Part shown: piece by piece, positions 1 to 10,639 of the stretch
Position numbering within the stretch: position 1 is the stretch's first letter
How the letters are laid out: every line of letters begins with the position of its first letter
Notes under the pieces: generated by a model
Seen by the model: the letters and a program-made list of their open reading frames with translations, nothing else
Databases searched by the model: none
Told to the model about the DNA's origin: nothing
Program-made: the position numbers and the translations under genes
NCBI GenBank assembly: GCA_013076295.1
Contig: RQOL01000454.1
Location: forward strand, 1-64,000
Source of the DNA: Sanderia malayensis
Taxonomy: Eukaryota; Cnidaria; Scyphozoa; Semaeostomeae; Pelagiidae
Direction of reading: 5' to 3'
DNA length: 64,000 bases

Positions 1-527
1 TTACTTGTGATAAAACATGTTGTGTGATTTTAGTTAGGTTATGAAAAGATAAATCTGTATTTTCAATGAATCAAAGTTGCGCATCTGCTACCTTGGTTTC
101 GAAATGATCCAAATGACTTAATAGGCCCAGGTTGAAATAAAAATCGTAAGGCATTGAACAAGCCTTTGTAAAACTACATGATGAATTAGTTGTAAACTAT
201 TGTAATAAGAATTTACTCAAAATAAGAAAGCTAACTTACCTTTTCTTATTTAACCAACAACGATACAGACAGCTGTCGAAGAAGTACATCAAAAAATTAA
301 GAACTTGAAGGAAACACGACACAAGACGTGGTGGAGTGGAGAAGACGAAACAAAGGCTTTCGCTTTCGCTTTTGATTTAAGATGTCACGTGAAATTCATT
401 GCCTTTGTCATTGGTGGATTCTAACACAGCAAATTAACATAACAATGGACAAAGGCACTCGTGATGATGAAGCTGACACGGACTTTCCCCACACAGAAGG
501 GAATTTCCCCGACTGTGAGCAAGTTTA
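1..527. other. Left flank, no supported gene
   Basis: AT-rich sequence with no recognisable domain. A 27-codon open frame on the plus strand runs from an ATG at 445 to a TAA at 526-528, and that stop is created where the ISL2EU element inserted. Removing the element and one AT turns the stop codon into TAT, but the frame then closes after five codons, so I do not call it a gene. Confidence 0.4.
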
Positions 528-529
528 AT

Positions 530-1216
530 AGGCCTTTTCACGGAAAGAAAAGCATGCTGGGAAAAAGGGAAATATTTTTCGATTTTGAGCGCACGAGGCA
601 CACAATTTTCAGTTTTTAATTGAGATCAGAGACGATAATTTAATTGTCACAACGTATCACTCGAACAACCTAATGGATAGAAAAATCATACAGACCTACC
701 TATAGATATGAGGTATGTTATTCTAAATTTATTTCAATCAACTTTCCCACAGAAACAGTGCTGATCCTTCACAAACTGCGGCGGCCTTCGCCACTGTTTA
801 CAAAATAGCGGCCTAGCTACCTCGACAGAAGTCAACATTTTGGCCTGTATCTCCAGAAATCTGCTTGTCACCCTCTCCAAACTTAAAATGAAGCATCCCC
901 TATTATTAAAAGAAATAATCTGCAAAAATCCCATTTTTCGAGCAATAGATTCTGACACAGTGGCATTTTAAATTTTTCCTTCTTCTACTTCGGTTCCGAC
1001 TTACAGTCAGAAGGGCGTCCAAAATATGCAACATGTTTAAAAACGCGCACAACCCGGACAAGGGGGGCGAATAGGGCGTAAATAAACATTTACAAATATC
1101 AGCTGACATTTTCCCCGCCAAATTTCAAAGTTTGTTCACAATTGTCGGCTTATATCAATACGTGCTTGAAATTGTTTCATTGTTTATTGTTTATTGGAAT
1201 ATTGTGTGGAAAATGT
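530..1216 (+). repeat. Left terminal inverted repeat, 687 bp
   Basis: Base x here pairs with base 5948-x on the right arm with no mismatch or gap that I can find. Identity stops sharply after 1216 (A at 1217 against C at 4731). Short open frames inside it are mirrored in the other arm and are not genes. Confidence 0.92.
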
Positions 1217-1250
1217 AGGCCAGTGACTTGCATTTTTTGAAGAATTAAAT

Positions 1251-2588
1251 ATGGGAAAAGATAAATGTTGTGTTTCTGGATGCCCGAACAGGAAAGGTTG
1301 CCCAGAAGAATGGTTTGTAAGAAGTCATGTCGAGGAATTAAAGTTTCATGTTTTCCCAATGGATGTTGTTTTAAGACAAAAATGGGAGCTTGCAATAAAA
1401 AAGGCACTAGATAAGAAATGCTTCACTGCAGCTGACCACAAAGTTGTGTGCTCCAACCATTTTGAGTATGGGAAACCTACACCAGTATCCCCTTCACCAT
1501 CAATATTTTTAACAGAAAGTGACCTGAAATGGAAAAGATCCCCCCACAGGAGAAGGAAAATTAATCGTGTCACTGTTGAAGTGCCTTGTAAACGGACAGC
1601 TCCCAATAAAATTGAACAGGCAAGAAATGACTCTGAAGCAACATTTCAAAAAATCCCAATGTATTTTGCTCAAATCACAAGGGACAGTGATGTGAAGCTA
1701 TTTACTGGCATAAAAGACACAGTAACTTTCAAATTTTTGTTTGATCAGTTATTAGTAAATGCAAACAACATGCAGTATTGGAGAGGAGAGAAGTTGACCC
1801 CTGATAAGGCATCTCTCAAACAGAATAAAAAGGGTCCACAACGCAAACTCAGCTTAGAGCAAGAGTTTTTGCTGACGCTGATGAAGCTGCGCTTGGGTAC
1901 ACTAATTGAGGAATTGGCTTGGCGTTTTGACATTAGCTCTGGCTTGACTAGTCAAATTTTCTTCACCTGGGTTCGATTGATTGCACTTGATCTCGCATTC
2001 ATGATCAGATGGCCCCCTCGTAAAGATATCAAAAGAAACCTGCCAGATATCTTTCTGAAGCATTTTCCTAACTGTATAAGTATAATTGATTGTACAGAGA
2101 TCTTCACTGAAACTCCATCTAGCCTTGAAGTGCAGGCAGCTTTATGGAGTGAATACAAACATCACTGCACTGTCAAAGTGCTCATTGCTATAACCCCTAA
2201 TGGTGCAATTTCGTATTTATCTGATTGCTATGGTGGTAGGGCATCTGACAAATTCATTGTTGAAGACTCAGATTTCCTTGAAAGATTAAGGCCTGGTGAC
2301 CAATTGATGGCAGATAGAGGTTTCAATATCAGTGACATATTAGCATTTCGCCAGTGTTCACTTGCAATACCTCCCCCTAAAAAATCTGACTGTCAAATGA
2401 CACCAGATAATGTGCGCAAAACATCGAGGGTGGCAAATGCTAGAATTTATGTCGAAAATGCAATAGGAAGACTAAAATATTTTAGAATTCTGCGGATGGA
2501 ACTTCCTATTTTGCTTTTACCAGTTATAGACGATGTTATAAAGTGTTGCTGTATTCTCACTAACTTTTCTGAGCCTCTTTGCATTTAA
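1251..2588 (+). CDS. THAP-domain DDE transposase of ISL2EU
   Basis: A 445-residue single-exon protein starting at a true ATG 34 bp inside the left repeat end. Residues 1-90 form a THAP zinc finger (C7, C11, C67, H70), which in such transposases binds the terminal repeats. A basic linker (about 93-125) follows. From about 200 to 440 there is a DDE_Tnp_4-type nuclease: helix-turn-helix-like region 200-245, first acidic residue D280 in IIDCTE, second probably D355 in MADRGF, and E402 in VENAIGRLKYFRIL. It should cut and rejoin element ends in the nucleus. The frame is intact with no internal stop. It faces the YqaJ gene tail to tail, 228 bp apart. Domain calls rest on motif recognition. The superfamily call is supported by the partner gene and the AT target duplication. 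Confidence 0.9.
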   Translation: MGKDKCCVSGCPNRKGCPEEWFVRSHVEELKFHVFPMDVVLRQKWELAIKKALDKKCFTAADHKVVCSNHFEYGKPTPVSPSPSIFLTESDLKWKRSPHRRRKINRVTVEVPCKRTAPNKIEQARNDSEATFQKIPMYFAQITRDSDVKLFTGIKDTVTFKFLFDQLLVNANNMQYWRGEKLTPDKASLKQNKKGPQRKLSLEQEFLLTLMKLRLGTLIEELAWRFDISSGLTSQIFFTWVRLIALDLAFMIRWPPRKDIKRNLPDIFLKHFPNCISIIDCTEIFTETPSSLEVQAALWSEYKHHCTVKVLIAITPNGAISYLSDCYGGRASDKFIVEDSDFLERLRPGDQLMADRGFNISDILAFRQCSLAIPPPKKSDCQMTPDNVRKTSRVANARIYVENAIGRLKYFRILRMELPILLLPVIDDVIKCCCILTNFSEPLCI

Positions 2589-2738
2589 AGTTAATCAACA
2601 ACATTGTTTTATTATACTTATTCTTGGTCAAACATGATTACTATTAAGTTCTATCCAGGAACAGTTGGATTTACAACCTGCTTTGTTTTTTGTCTGCAAA
2701 CATCTACTGTGTTTGAATATATTTCTCAAAATCAACAA

Positions 2739-2790
2739 CAACAGATAACTAAAAAGCAACAGCTAACTAAAAAGCAACAGATAACTAAAA
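2739..2790 (+). repeat. 18-bp tandem repeat, about 3 copies
   Basis: CAACAGATAACTAAAAAG is repeated in tandem (2739, 2757, 2775, the last copy truncated). It lies in the 228-bp spacer between the two convergent transposon genes, probably in the 3' untranslated part of the transposase transcript. Confidence 0.75.
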
Positions 2791-2816
2791 CAGTTTCAAA
2801 GTCAGACACAAACTAT

Positions 2817-4700
2817 CTATTCAAAGTCTAACTCCAAATCATTTGCTATGCATTCTTCACAAACCAATGAAATATTTGAACAACATTTGTTGTGAAATGT
2901 TGCACCACATAATGAACATGTAAAACTGCCCTCTGTATCAGATTTTGTCTCTCTTTTTTTCAGGCAATGTTTTCCACAAACGGCACAAAAGCTAACCGTA
3001 TCAATCCCCAATAGCTGTTTCAAAATAAATTGCTTAAAAAATATGTTCAGGCTTGGGTACATATTACTCCAAAACTGCTTGTCAAACATTATTTCTTCAA
3101 TGTGAGGAACTTTTGATACTGGTTCCCATACTACAAAGTATGACCTCTCATAACCTGAACATGCCATTTGAGCCTGCACCTGTGCATAATATTTGTGGGA
3201 CTTTTTGAGGACAATTTTTTCACCCGCCTTTTCCATAAAGCCCAAACGCTGCCATCCAAGGTTGAATGAAGTTTCTTTAAGTGAAAATGGGCACTTAATT
3301 TCTATGCAAGAAGGTGGGCAACATTTGCATCGCATTATTCTATCTGGACTTGCAGAAATATGCTGAAACTGTGGACAAACAAATATGCCACATAAAGATA
3401 TTTGTGGCATTTCATGGCTTTTTACAGCCTCTTTGAAAAATGCGGTTGCTGCTTTTTCTTCATTTAGATTCCCCCATTTGATTTGGGGCAAACATTTTAG
3501 ATCCTTGTCTAATCCCATAACTTTTGCAACCAATGGTGTTGTGATAACACTCCTTTTATGGCTTAAGATTTTAGCAACTTTATCAAAAATTTCTTGGTGG
3601 ACTGAAGCTGTAAGCCTGCCTTTACGCTGCGCAAACCACTCTTTGCAAGATGCTTGTTGCCGTGTTACCTTTTCTAAATGAGCAAGCTGCATAGCAGTGA
3701 AACATAGCTTGCTCATGAATTTTTCAACAACAAATTCATATGGCTCACAAATTTCATCATGAAATCTTGCAGCAAGCTCAGATAAAGAAGGTGGCATGCT
3801 TTCTTCATTTTTCTTCTCATGGTACAGGAGAACACACGAGTTTGGTTTTACCTCTTGAAGTTTCTGAAAGAATACTTCCTCGTCAATTTTGGTGGGTTCA
3901 CTACCTCTAGGGTCAAATGCCCTCTTTACTGTAGAATTGATCTGTGGTTTTTTAATTTCCTTGGAAAGTACATGCTTTTCAAATGTAAGGTCTCTGATCT
4001 TACAGCCCTTGATGACCTTTTTTGACCTGTCATTATATTTGCTCTTAACTTCAGTACATGATGGGTTGGTTAGGCCCTCAAAAACAGCGAAATTTATCTT
4101 GTATAGGACTGCAATGACATGGTTACAACATCGGGACAGCCCGGCAGTGCAACTGCAGTATGCTGTCAAAACGTTTCCAGTTTTACCAACCAAGATCCAA
4201 ACCGTATGAGGTGCACAAGACACCTTTTGTGATGGTAAAACAGAACTTTTGAAGATGATATTACCCTTGTTGTCTCCATCCAATTTTAATGACACAATTT
4301 GGGAAACAAATCCACTTTTGAAATACGAATAAGCCTTCATTATTTTGTATTTACCAACATAGTCTGTGTCAAAAGCTTTCCTCTCCAAAATGTAATGAAA
4401 AATTTTTCCAAGGTCAACAGGGGGCCAGCTTTTCAAGTCATTTTCCCAACCAGAAGTAACCTCTAAAGGATCAGCAAGATGGTTCAATTCGAGGATAGCA
4501 TTGTATTCCTTTCTAATAATTTCATGAAGATTGTTATCATTTAAAGGTTTTTCCTTGTTTTCAAAACTTACTAAAGCTCTAGCAGCCAAGTCCCGTTTAG
4601 AGCCTGTAACATTATGACCTCTTTGGCGCAAATAAAACTTCAACTCTTCAACAGATAATTCCAAAAAATCATCATAACAAACTTTTTCTTCAGTTTCCAT
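2817..4700 (-). CDS. SAP-SWIM-YqaJ nuclease accessory protein of ISL2EU
   Basis: A 627-residue protein counted from the first ATG at 4700. The frame stays open to 4754 but only through a TTG inside the repeat, so I prefer 4700. Domains in order: SAP-like DNA-binding motif (about 10-46), SWIM zinc finger (C182, C184, C192, H194), YqaJ/lambda-exonuclease-type nuclease (about 350-530) and a C-terminal PHD/RING-like zinc finger (C572, C575, C595, C598, H603, C606, C614, C617). The nuclease has GRLTAS (361-366), WG..NEE (409-415), D453 in SPDRIM, E467-I-K469, and YYAQVQAQM (504-512), i.e. the expected D...ExK metal site. In ISL2EU this second protein is known, but its role in transposition is unclear. 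End processing or repair of the donor site is inference. Both the frame and the catalytic residues look intact. Confidence 0.88.
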   Translation of the reverse strand: METEEKVCYDDFLELSVEELKFYLRQRGHNVTGSKRDLAARALVSFENKEKPLNDNNLHEIIRKEYNAILELNHLADPLEVTSGWENDLKSWPPVDLGKIFHYILERKAFDTDYVGKYKIMKAYSYFKSGFVSQIVSLKLDGDNKGNIIFKSSVLPSQKVSCAPHTVWILVGKTGNVLTAYCSCTAGLSRCCNHVIAVLYKINFAVFEGLTNPSCTEVKSKYNDRSKKVIKGCKIRDLTFEKHVLSKEIKKPQINSTVKRAFDPRGSEPTKIDEEVFFQKLQEVKPNSCVLLYHEKKNEESMPPSLSELAARFHDEICEPYEFVVEKFMSKLCFTAMQLAHLEKVTRQQASCKEWFAQRKGRLTASVHQEIFDKVAKILSHKRSVITTPLVAKVMGLDKDLKCLPQIKWGNLNEEKAATAFFKEAVKSHEMPQISLCGIFVCPQFQHISASPDRIMRCKCCPPSCIEIKCPFSLKETSFNLGWQRLGFMEKAGEKIVLKKSHKYYAQVQAQMACSGYERSYFVVWEPVSKVPHIEEIMFDKQFWSNMYPSLNIFFKQFILKQLLGIDTVSFCAVCGKHCLKKRETKSDTEGSFTCSLCGATFHNKCCSNISLVCEECIANDLELDFE

Positions 4701-4731
4701 GATCAAACAGTAATTTTCTAGTGAACATGTC

Positions 4732-5418
4732 ACATTTTCCACACAATATTCCAATAAACAATAAACAATGAAACAATTTCAAGCACGTATTGATATAAGC
4801 CGACAATTGTGAACAAACTTTGAAATTTGGCGGGGAAAATGTCAGCTGATATTTGTAAATGTTTATTTACGCCCTATTCGCCCCCCTTGTCCGGGTTGTG
4901 CGCGTTTTTAAACATGTTGCATATTTTGGACGCCCTTCTGACTGTAAGTCGGAACCGAAGTAGAAGAAGGAAAAATTTAAAATGCCACTGTGTCAGAATC
5001 TATTGCTCGAAAAATGGGATTTTTGCAGATTATTTCTTTTAATAATAGGGGATGCTTCATTTTAAGTTTGGAGAGGGTGACAAGCAGATTTCTGGAGATA
5101 CAGGCCAAAATGTTGACTTCTGTCGAGGTAGCTAGGCCGCTATTTTGTAAACAGTGGCGAAGGCCGCCGCAGTTTGTGAAGGATCAGCACTGTTTCTGTG
5201 GGAAAGTTGATTGAAATAAATTTAGAATAACATACCTCATATCTATAGGTAGGTCTGTATGATTTTTCTATCCATTAGGTTGTTCGAGTGATACGTTGTG
5301 ACAATTAAATTATCGTCTCTGATCTCAATTAAAAACTGAAAATTGTGTGCCTCGTGCGCTCAAAATCGAAAAATATTTCCCTTTTTCCCAGCATGCTTTT
5401 CTTTCCGTGAAAAGGCCT
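4732..5418 (-). repeat. Right terminal inverted repeat, 687 bp
   Basis: Exact reverse complement of 530-1216. The perfect identity of two long arms implies little time since the last copying or gene conversion. Confidence 0.92.
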
Positions 5419-5465
5419 ATTGTATGCAAAGTTGAATACGACAATTTATTACGATGGCATTTTAA

Positions 5466-5831
5466 TTAGCAGTAACGTTGGGGCTGGTGAATCAGAATAA
5501 TTACCGTCAAAATGTGCAAGAGATATTCATGTGGGGAGCTCATCATTTCAGAGGGGTTATATTCGGCAAGTTGCCAGTTGCGAGTTTGTATTTTGGCATA
5601 GAGTTGTAAGCTTTTCAGCTTATATCTTTCGCAATTTATGTTGTACACTCCTTTATCCAAGATAAATAATAAGCATTTTACAGCGTATATTCTGAATTTT
5701 TTCGGAGTGTTTGGCTTTGCACGCAAAACATCTTCAACGGTATCTATAGCCAGAAAGATCTTTTGTTCTTGCCATTTTACTCTAAAGCCAAGCTCGATTA
5801 TCCATTCAACAGTAATGTATCTCCGGTAAAT
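5466..5831 (-). pseudogene. Possible cyclin-like exon or gene fragment
   Basis: An open minus-strand frame of about 120 codons with no ATG at its head, so an internal exon or a fragment. The pattern VEWIIELGF...FLAIDTVEDVL...KKFRIYAVKCLLF resembles the first helices of a cyclin box (basic/aromatic start, the FLA.d.vd..L helix, then the aV.CL helix). The second half (NCERYKLKSLQLYAKIQTR) is less typical. A cyclin box binds a cyclin-dependent kinase, but the fragment is too short to say which cyclin, and neither a clear acceptor nor neighbouring exons were found. It lies directly downstream of the ISL2EU insertion. It could also be chance. The call rests on pattern only. Confidence 0.3.
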
Positions 5832-6155
5832 AAAAAAATACAGTTTGATATCAATTCATTGATTCAAAAAAGAAAAAAAACATTTCCTATGTTTATTGCA
5901 TGTTGCATTTCCTATGATTTACTCACAGAGATACTCTGATGTTTTTGGCTCTGTTGTTCTGTGATACGAATAATTTACAACACTGAAAACATTTGGTTTT
6001 TTATAATGTTTAAAGTGCAGTGTTAACCAAATATGAAATGTGGAAGAAGCCAAAAATTATTTGATAGTTAAGGTGTATGTAACTATTTATGATTCTCTCC
6101 AGTTTATTCATCATCGTTCCACAACTGAAATTATTCTCCGTGATTGGACACAGGG
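5832..6155. other. AT-rich spacer, nothing recognised
   Basis: No gene, repeat or element end that I can support between the cyclin-like fragment and the LTR element. Confidence 0.5.
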
Positions 6156-6550
6156 TGTAGTGAAATTACGTAATTTTACATTTCTTTCGTTTTGCCTTTT
6201 TCTCGATCATTTCCTCTATTTCATCTTCTCGCGTCATTCAAATTGCATCATTCTATTTTTATTTATGCATCTTCACTCTTATCCTTCCAGAGACATTTTT
6301 GCTTCGTCATCATGATTTTTAGAGTAATATAGCTAAATACGTGTAAATTATTGTAATTAATCAGTCAGAGAAAGTCAGAGACAGTCAGAGTTATTCATTC
6401 GAAATCAACACTGTATCGTTTCTCTTTGGCTCCGTGCTCCTGGCACGTAAAACACACAACCTGGAAAGCAGCGTTCGTTGGATAGTCTCTGGACATAGAG
6501 GAGAAGACACACACACGCAGGCCTCTTTATATTAGGAACACAATTCCTCA
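6156..6550 (+). repeat. 5' LTR of non-autonomous element
   Basis: Starts TGTAGTGAAATTA and ends near AATTCCTCA. It matches 10740-11124 over its length, with differences such as TTACGTAATTTTACA against TTAAGTATTTTTAGA. It contains short CAGTCAGAG repeats near its middle. Confidence 0.65.
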
Positions 6551-6552
6551 AC

Positions 6553-6569
6553 TGGTGACCACGACGTGA
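6553..6569 (+). promoter_or_regulatory. Probable primer-binding site
   Basis: TGGTGACCACGACGTGA begins 2 bp after the LTR and starts with TGG, complementary to a tRNA 3' CCA end. Its position and composition fit minus-strand priming. The tRNA is not identified. Confidence 0.5.
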
Positions 6570-7174
6570 CCCGACGAGGGATCTTCAACTCAACGTCAAA
6601 TCTGGCCTTTCTGCAGCACAACAAACCTTGCCTCTATGGACAAGACAAGCAAAATCCTTCGACGCTGTTTTCCAACAAACAACCAACCTTCGACAACAAC
6701 ATCAACGATTCAACAAGCAACCTCATCTACAATCACTGCAAGCTCGATTTCACACAACTGGTTCGTGAAGAATTCGACGTTTCGCCAATCCATGTTTACG
6801 TCAGGGTTCGGCAGCTTTCCCTCAAAGCTGGTGCACGTGCACGCAAGGTCGACAACATTCCTCGCCCAGAAAATGTTGGCAACTCACACTCAAGCAGCTC
6901 GGTGGCTCAGCAACGCTCACTCGACACTTCGCTCAGCCGGACTGCTTGCTCGCTTCGCATCGCTCATCTCATCATTCATCAACATGGCTCTCAAACTGGA
7001 GTGACCCGTTTTCAAGCAAATCAGCTGTTGCTGTTCAAAGTGAACTTGACGCCATAATCAACAAAAGCGGTTGGACTAATTATTTTATATTTTGCAAATT
7101 CGAACATTTGCATCACTTTATCGTAATTATCCTAATCGTATTCTTGTAATTAATTTCACTCCGACTTATTTTTC

Positions 7175-7321
7175 TGATTAATGTCCAACCCCAACCGAGC
7201 CACAACCAGAGTGGTGATCGACTTGCGGGAAAATTGGGCATCTGTGCACTGCCCTGATTTGCCCGCAGAATACTACACTTTACTGTTAGGTGATTGGCTA
7301 GGGAAAGCACAGATTTCCGGG
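7175..7321 (+). repeat. 147-bp interior direct repeat, copy 1
   Basis: Repeated at 7605-7751, offset 430 bp, with scattered substitutions. An open frame from 7181 runs through it but matches nothing known and is broken in the second copy, so it is not called a gene. Confidence 0.7.
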
Positions 7322-7450
7322 CAATGCACCTTGTTCGAAAGACGTCGGGTAGATAGTGTGGAAAAAACAGGAGAAACAAAGACTAAATGGCAGGTAGCCA
7401 GAATGGAGATGAAAAAGAAACAGATATTAGGGGACCAGGGAGGGTGGAGA

Positions 7451-7609
7451 ACAATAAAACCAAGCAGCAATTCGGCAAGCATGCAGCACAAGTGTAATAC
7501 GAAGCCAACTGACCACCCACTGGGGAGGAATGCAACATGGCGCAACAGGGAGCAGTGGGGTGCCTGTCCATTAAACTAGGTTAAACCACACGTGCTCTAA
7601 CCCGTGATT
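7451..7609 (+). repeat. 159-bp interior direct repeat, copy 1
   Basis: Nearly identical to 10455-10613, about 3 kb away inside the same element. The second copy of the 147-bp repeat abuts its end, so the two repeat families are interleaved. Confidence 0.75.
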
Positions 7610-7751
7610 AATGTCCAACCCCAACCGAGCCACAACCAGAGTGGTGATCGACTTGCGGGAAAATTGGGCATCTGTTTACTGCCCTGATTTGCCCGCAGAA
7701 TGCTGCACTTTACTGTCAGGTGATTGGCTAAGGAAAGCCCAGATTTCTGGC
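7605..7751 (+). repeat. 147-bp interior direct repeat, copy 2
   Basis: Second copy of 7175-7321. It differs at several bases, for example TACTACACT against TGCTGCACT. Confidence 0.7.
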
Positions 7752-8182
7752 CCAGCGAACCCGAAGGGTGACGGCCAATCACCCTAATCTCTACTTCACC
7801 GGTCTACCAGGAGTCTGAACGTGAGGGCCTGGCTGGGAGGGTCCTAGGGAAAGCGGAGGGTAGGACAGAAAAAGCAGAGAGAACGGTATAGCGAACGACG
7901 ACAAGAGGCAGAAGCTGGTGTCTTCTCAACATCCAGAGACAGCCACTGATCAAATGCAAGGCGATACTGACGCCTGTGAGCCGCCGCTGGTCTTTGGGGT
8001 CGGTTTGTCATACAAAGGCAGCCACCGCCGGCCGACCGCAAGGTGATACTGACTCACGCCCGTGAGCCGCCAATATGAATAGCTAGGAAGGTAATACACA
8101 GGCAATAAAAAAGGCAAATGCAGAATATAACAGGGTGAATTAAGTTATCTCTTGGGAGTTTAATGTAGAGATGGTAGAATAA

Positions 8183-8612
8183 GCAAGATAATACTGACTC
8201 ATGCAGGTGAGCCGCGAATCGAAACAATGTTGGATTGGCTTACTATACAAGGACAGCTGCAGGAGAAAGCAAGATAATACTGACTCACGCAGGTGAGCCG
8301 CGAATGGAAACAGTTTTGGATTGGCTCATGATACAGAGACCGCTGCCGCAGAAAGCAAGATATTACTGACTCACGCATGTGAGCCGCGAATAGAAACAAT
8401 TTTGGATTGGCTCATAATACAAAGACAGCTGCAGCAGAAAGCAAGATAATACTGACTCACACAGGTGAGCCGCGAATAGAAACAATTTTGGATTGGCTCA
8501 TAATACAAAGACAGCTGCAGCAGAAAGCAAGATAATGCTGACTCACGCAGTTGAGGTGCTGATAGCAAGAACTTTGGGTTGGCTCGTCGCACAAGGAGAG
8601 CCGCAGGCAGAA
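8183..8612 (+). repeat. 86-bp tandem repeat array, 5 units
   Basis: Units start at 8183, 8269, 8355, 8441 and 8527, each beginning GCAAGATAAT and containing CTGACTCACGCAGGTGAGCC. The last unit is degenerate. Older partial copies of the CTGACTCACGC..GTGAGCCGCC core sit at about 7954 and 8037, and one follows at about 8620, so the array once extended further. It is not CRISPR: there are no spacers and the whole unit repeats. Confidence 0.85.
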
Positions 8613-10454
8613 TGAAAAGCAATGCTGACTCACGCATTGGAGTCCCGAAGGGTGTTGATTGAAGCCCTGTGTGCCGTAAGAGCTTTAATGATGGAACTTG
8701 GCGCCAAGGCAGAGACAGCAGCAGCGTGAAAGCATGTGACACGGTAATAATGACTATCCGGATAACATGCAAAGCAAACGAGCAATAGAATAAGTAAATG
8801 ATTAACATAATTAAATTTGCTGCGGCACTAAGCTGGGTGTGATGCATCAACAAACCGTGACAGTGCAAGTGCAGCATAGGCTAGGCTGTGCCGACGTGTT
8901 TTGAGATGTTTGCGAAAGCCGCAGGGGGGTGTACAACGTGAACAAGGGTTATTGTCCAGGGTGTCGAAAGGTTGCAATGTGCGAGAAATTTGCTGGCAGG
9001 GTTGCCATGTGGGCATATTTAAAGGTGCCGGCATAAAATTGTTGGTGGGCATATAAGCTGAATTTGGCATATAGACGGAATCGACAGTCAGCGATATCCA
9101 ACAACGCAAATCTGACCTACGCTGCCTTCAAAACATAGAATTTTTGTTTTTTTTTCTTTTTTGTTTGTTTGTTTTTTTTTGGTACCTTGTCTCTGGACAC
9201 AGTAACACGAAATGGTTATCTTTGCAGCCATACGGTGCCGCTGCGGTGGATTTGAAATTTTGGGCATATGACAGCGTGAATTACACATCTGGCAGCCCTG
9301 TTTGGGAAACGCGCCCGATGTGAATGCTGGATGCTTCCGACCAAGAAACGAAAATGTGAAGGTGGAGAGCCTGGAAGAGAGGAGCCGAAAGTTTTCGGAC
9401 GCGCAGCCAGGCCATTTTTTAACATACTAACTACAGGGCAAATTTCCCCAGCAGGCCCAATACTTTCCCCATAGTTCATCAGAAAAATTCCCCAGTTGCT
9501 TGGATCCATTCGATAAATTGTCTTATCAAATTGCAAAGATTTCTTAGCTATAAAATACTCTAAATAGTTTTTTTGTTAACAAATCTGAAGTGTTACTATT
9601 CTTTCTTCCTTCTGAACCATTAGCAATAGCTTCCAAAGCCTGCTGTTTTTGAGTTTTTAAAATAAAAGAACGATGTAATAGACAAACGTTCAATGAACTT
9701 TACAAAGAGTAGGATTTTATTAAAAAAAGTGTTTCAAAAAGAAAAATGCACTCTTTAGCACTTTTTGTTTTTCTAAAGATTTAGATGTTTTTGTAAAGAA
9801 AGTATGATTTGTCAACGTGCAATAGACGTATTCTACTTTGTACGTGTCCGACATGAGGATTGCCAGTTTTTTGCGGATCATTTGAAAAATTTTCCCCATT
9901 AGTTAGAATTCCTTAAAATCCTGTTAAATCCTGTTAAATCCTGTTAAAAAAATGCTATGCGTGCAGCAGAAAGAAAGCGGTTGTTAAAAACGCCTTTGGC
10001 ATGGATAAACGCTGCAATTAAGTATAGTGAACACTAGTATCGCCAAATTCAAGATGTACTGGTGACGCAAGGGCAAAGCACAGAGACGAGGGAATGAACG
10101 AAGAAAAGTAACAAAGACACGCGTATCGGGCAAAGTGAGCAACGGCAATATGAGGCGAGCAACAGCAAAAAGGAGTTTCGCAATCGGTAGGCTCGTTAAA
10201 ATTATGTACATTAATTTAGATAAGCATGGATGTACACCTGGGAGCATAACAGCAAAGTAAATGGAACGATCTCACCGAGAATGTGACCCTGAAAGGACGA
10301 TACAACAAGCAACTTTTCAACTTGAAATTCCGGCGTGGCCAGGCAGCTATAATATGTCGAAATAAGCCCAACGGAAAAGCCACAACAGCAATCAATGGAT
10401 ACTAAAATGACCTCTTGAAACTGGCAGCCAATTGTGAGATAACCAAGCGATAAA

Positions 10455-10613
10455 ACAATAAAACCAAGCAGCAATTCGGCAAGCATGCAACACAAGTGTA
10501 ATACGAAGCCAACTGACCACCCACTGGGGAGGAATGCTACATGGCGCAACAGGGAGCAGTGGGGTGCCTGTCCATTAAACCTGATTAAACCACACGTGCT
10601 CTAACCCGTGATT
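10455..10613 (+). repeat. 159-bp interior direct repeat, copy 2
   Basis: Second copy of 7451-7609, ending 126 bp before the 3' LTR. Confidence 0.75.
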
Positions 10614-10639
10614 CTCTCCAACGCTTCACTATCGCATAA

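Larger units (their letters stand above)
530..5418. mobile_element. Complete ISL2EU (IS4EU) DNA transposon
   Basis: A 4889-bp element begins AGGCCTTTTCACGG and ends with its reverse complement. It is flanked on both sides by the dinucleotide AT (528-529 and 5419-5420), read as the target site duplication. It has terminal inverted repeats of 687 bp that are identical base for base. Inside are two convergent genes: a THAP plus DDE transposase and a SAP-SWIM-YqaJ nuclease. That gene pair is the known hallmark of the ISL2EU superfamily. Perfect repeats, open frames and intact flanks suggest recent insertion and possibly a still autonomous element. The family name is from memory of the gene pair; the structure is seen directly. 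Confidence 0.9.

Noticed and set aside
734..1121. Small frames in the left ISL2EU repeat (and mirrors at 4827-5214)
   Set aside because: They are the same inverted-repeat DNA read twice, with no domain.
4701..4754. Longer YqaJ protein starting at 4754
   Set aside because: The start there is TTG and lies inside the terminal repeat. The first ATG is at 4700.
6566..7149. Overlapping frames after the primer-binding site, possible gag
   Set aside because: Low-complexity S/T/N-rich peptides in two frames, with no zinc knuckle or capsid pattern.
7181..7579. 132-codon frame in the LTR element interior
   Set aside because: Runs through two direct-repeat families, is not kept in the second repeat copy and matches nothing.
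8183..8612. Possible CRISPR array
   Set aside because: No unique spacers. The full 86-bp unit repeats, and this is eukaryotic transposon DNA.
9140..9180. T-rich run as a reverse poly-A tail of a retrocopy
   Set aside because: Interrupted tract, no gene or target duplication beside it.
8371..9536. Chain of minus-strand frames in the LTR interior
   Set aside because: They follow the tandem repeat period and share no protein motif.
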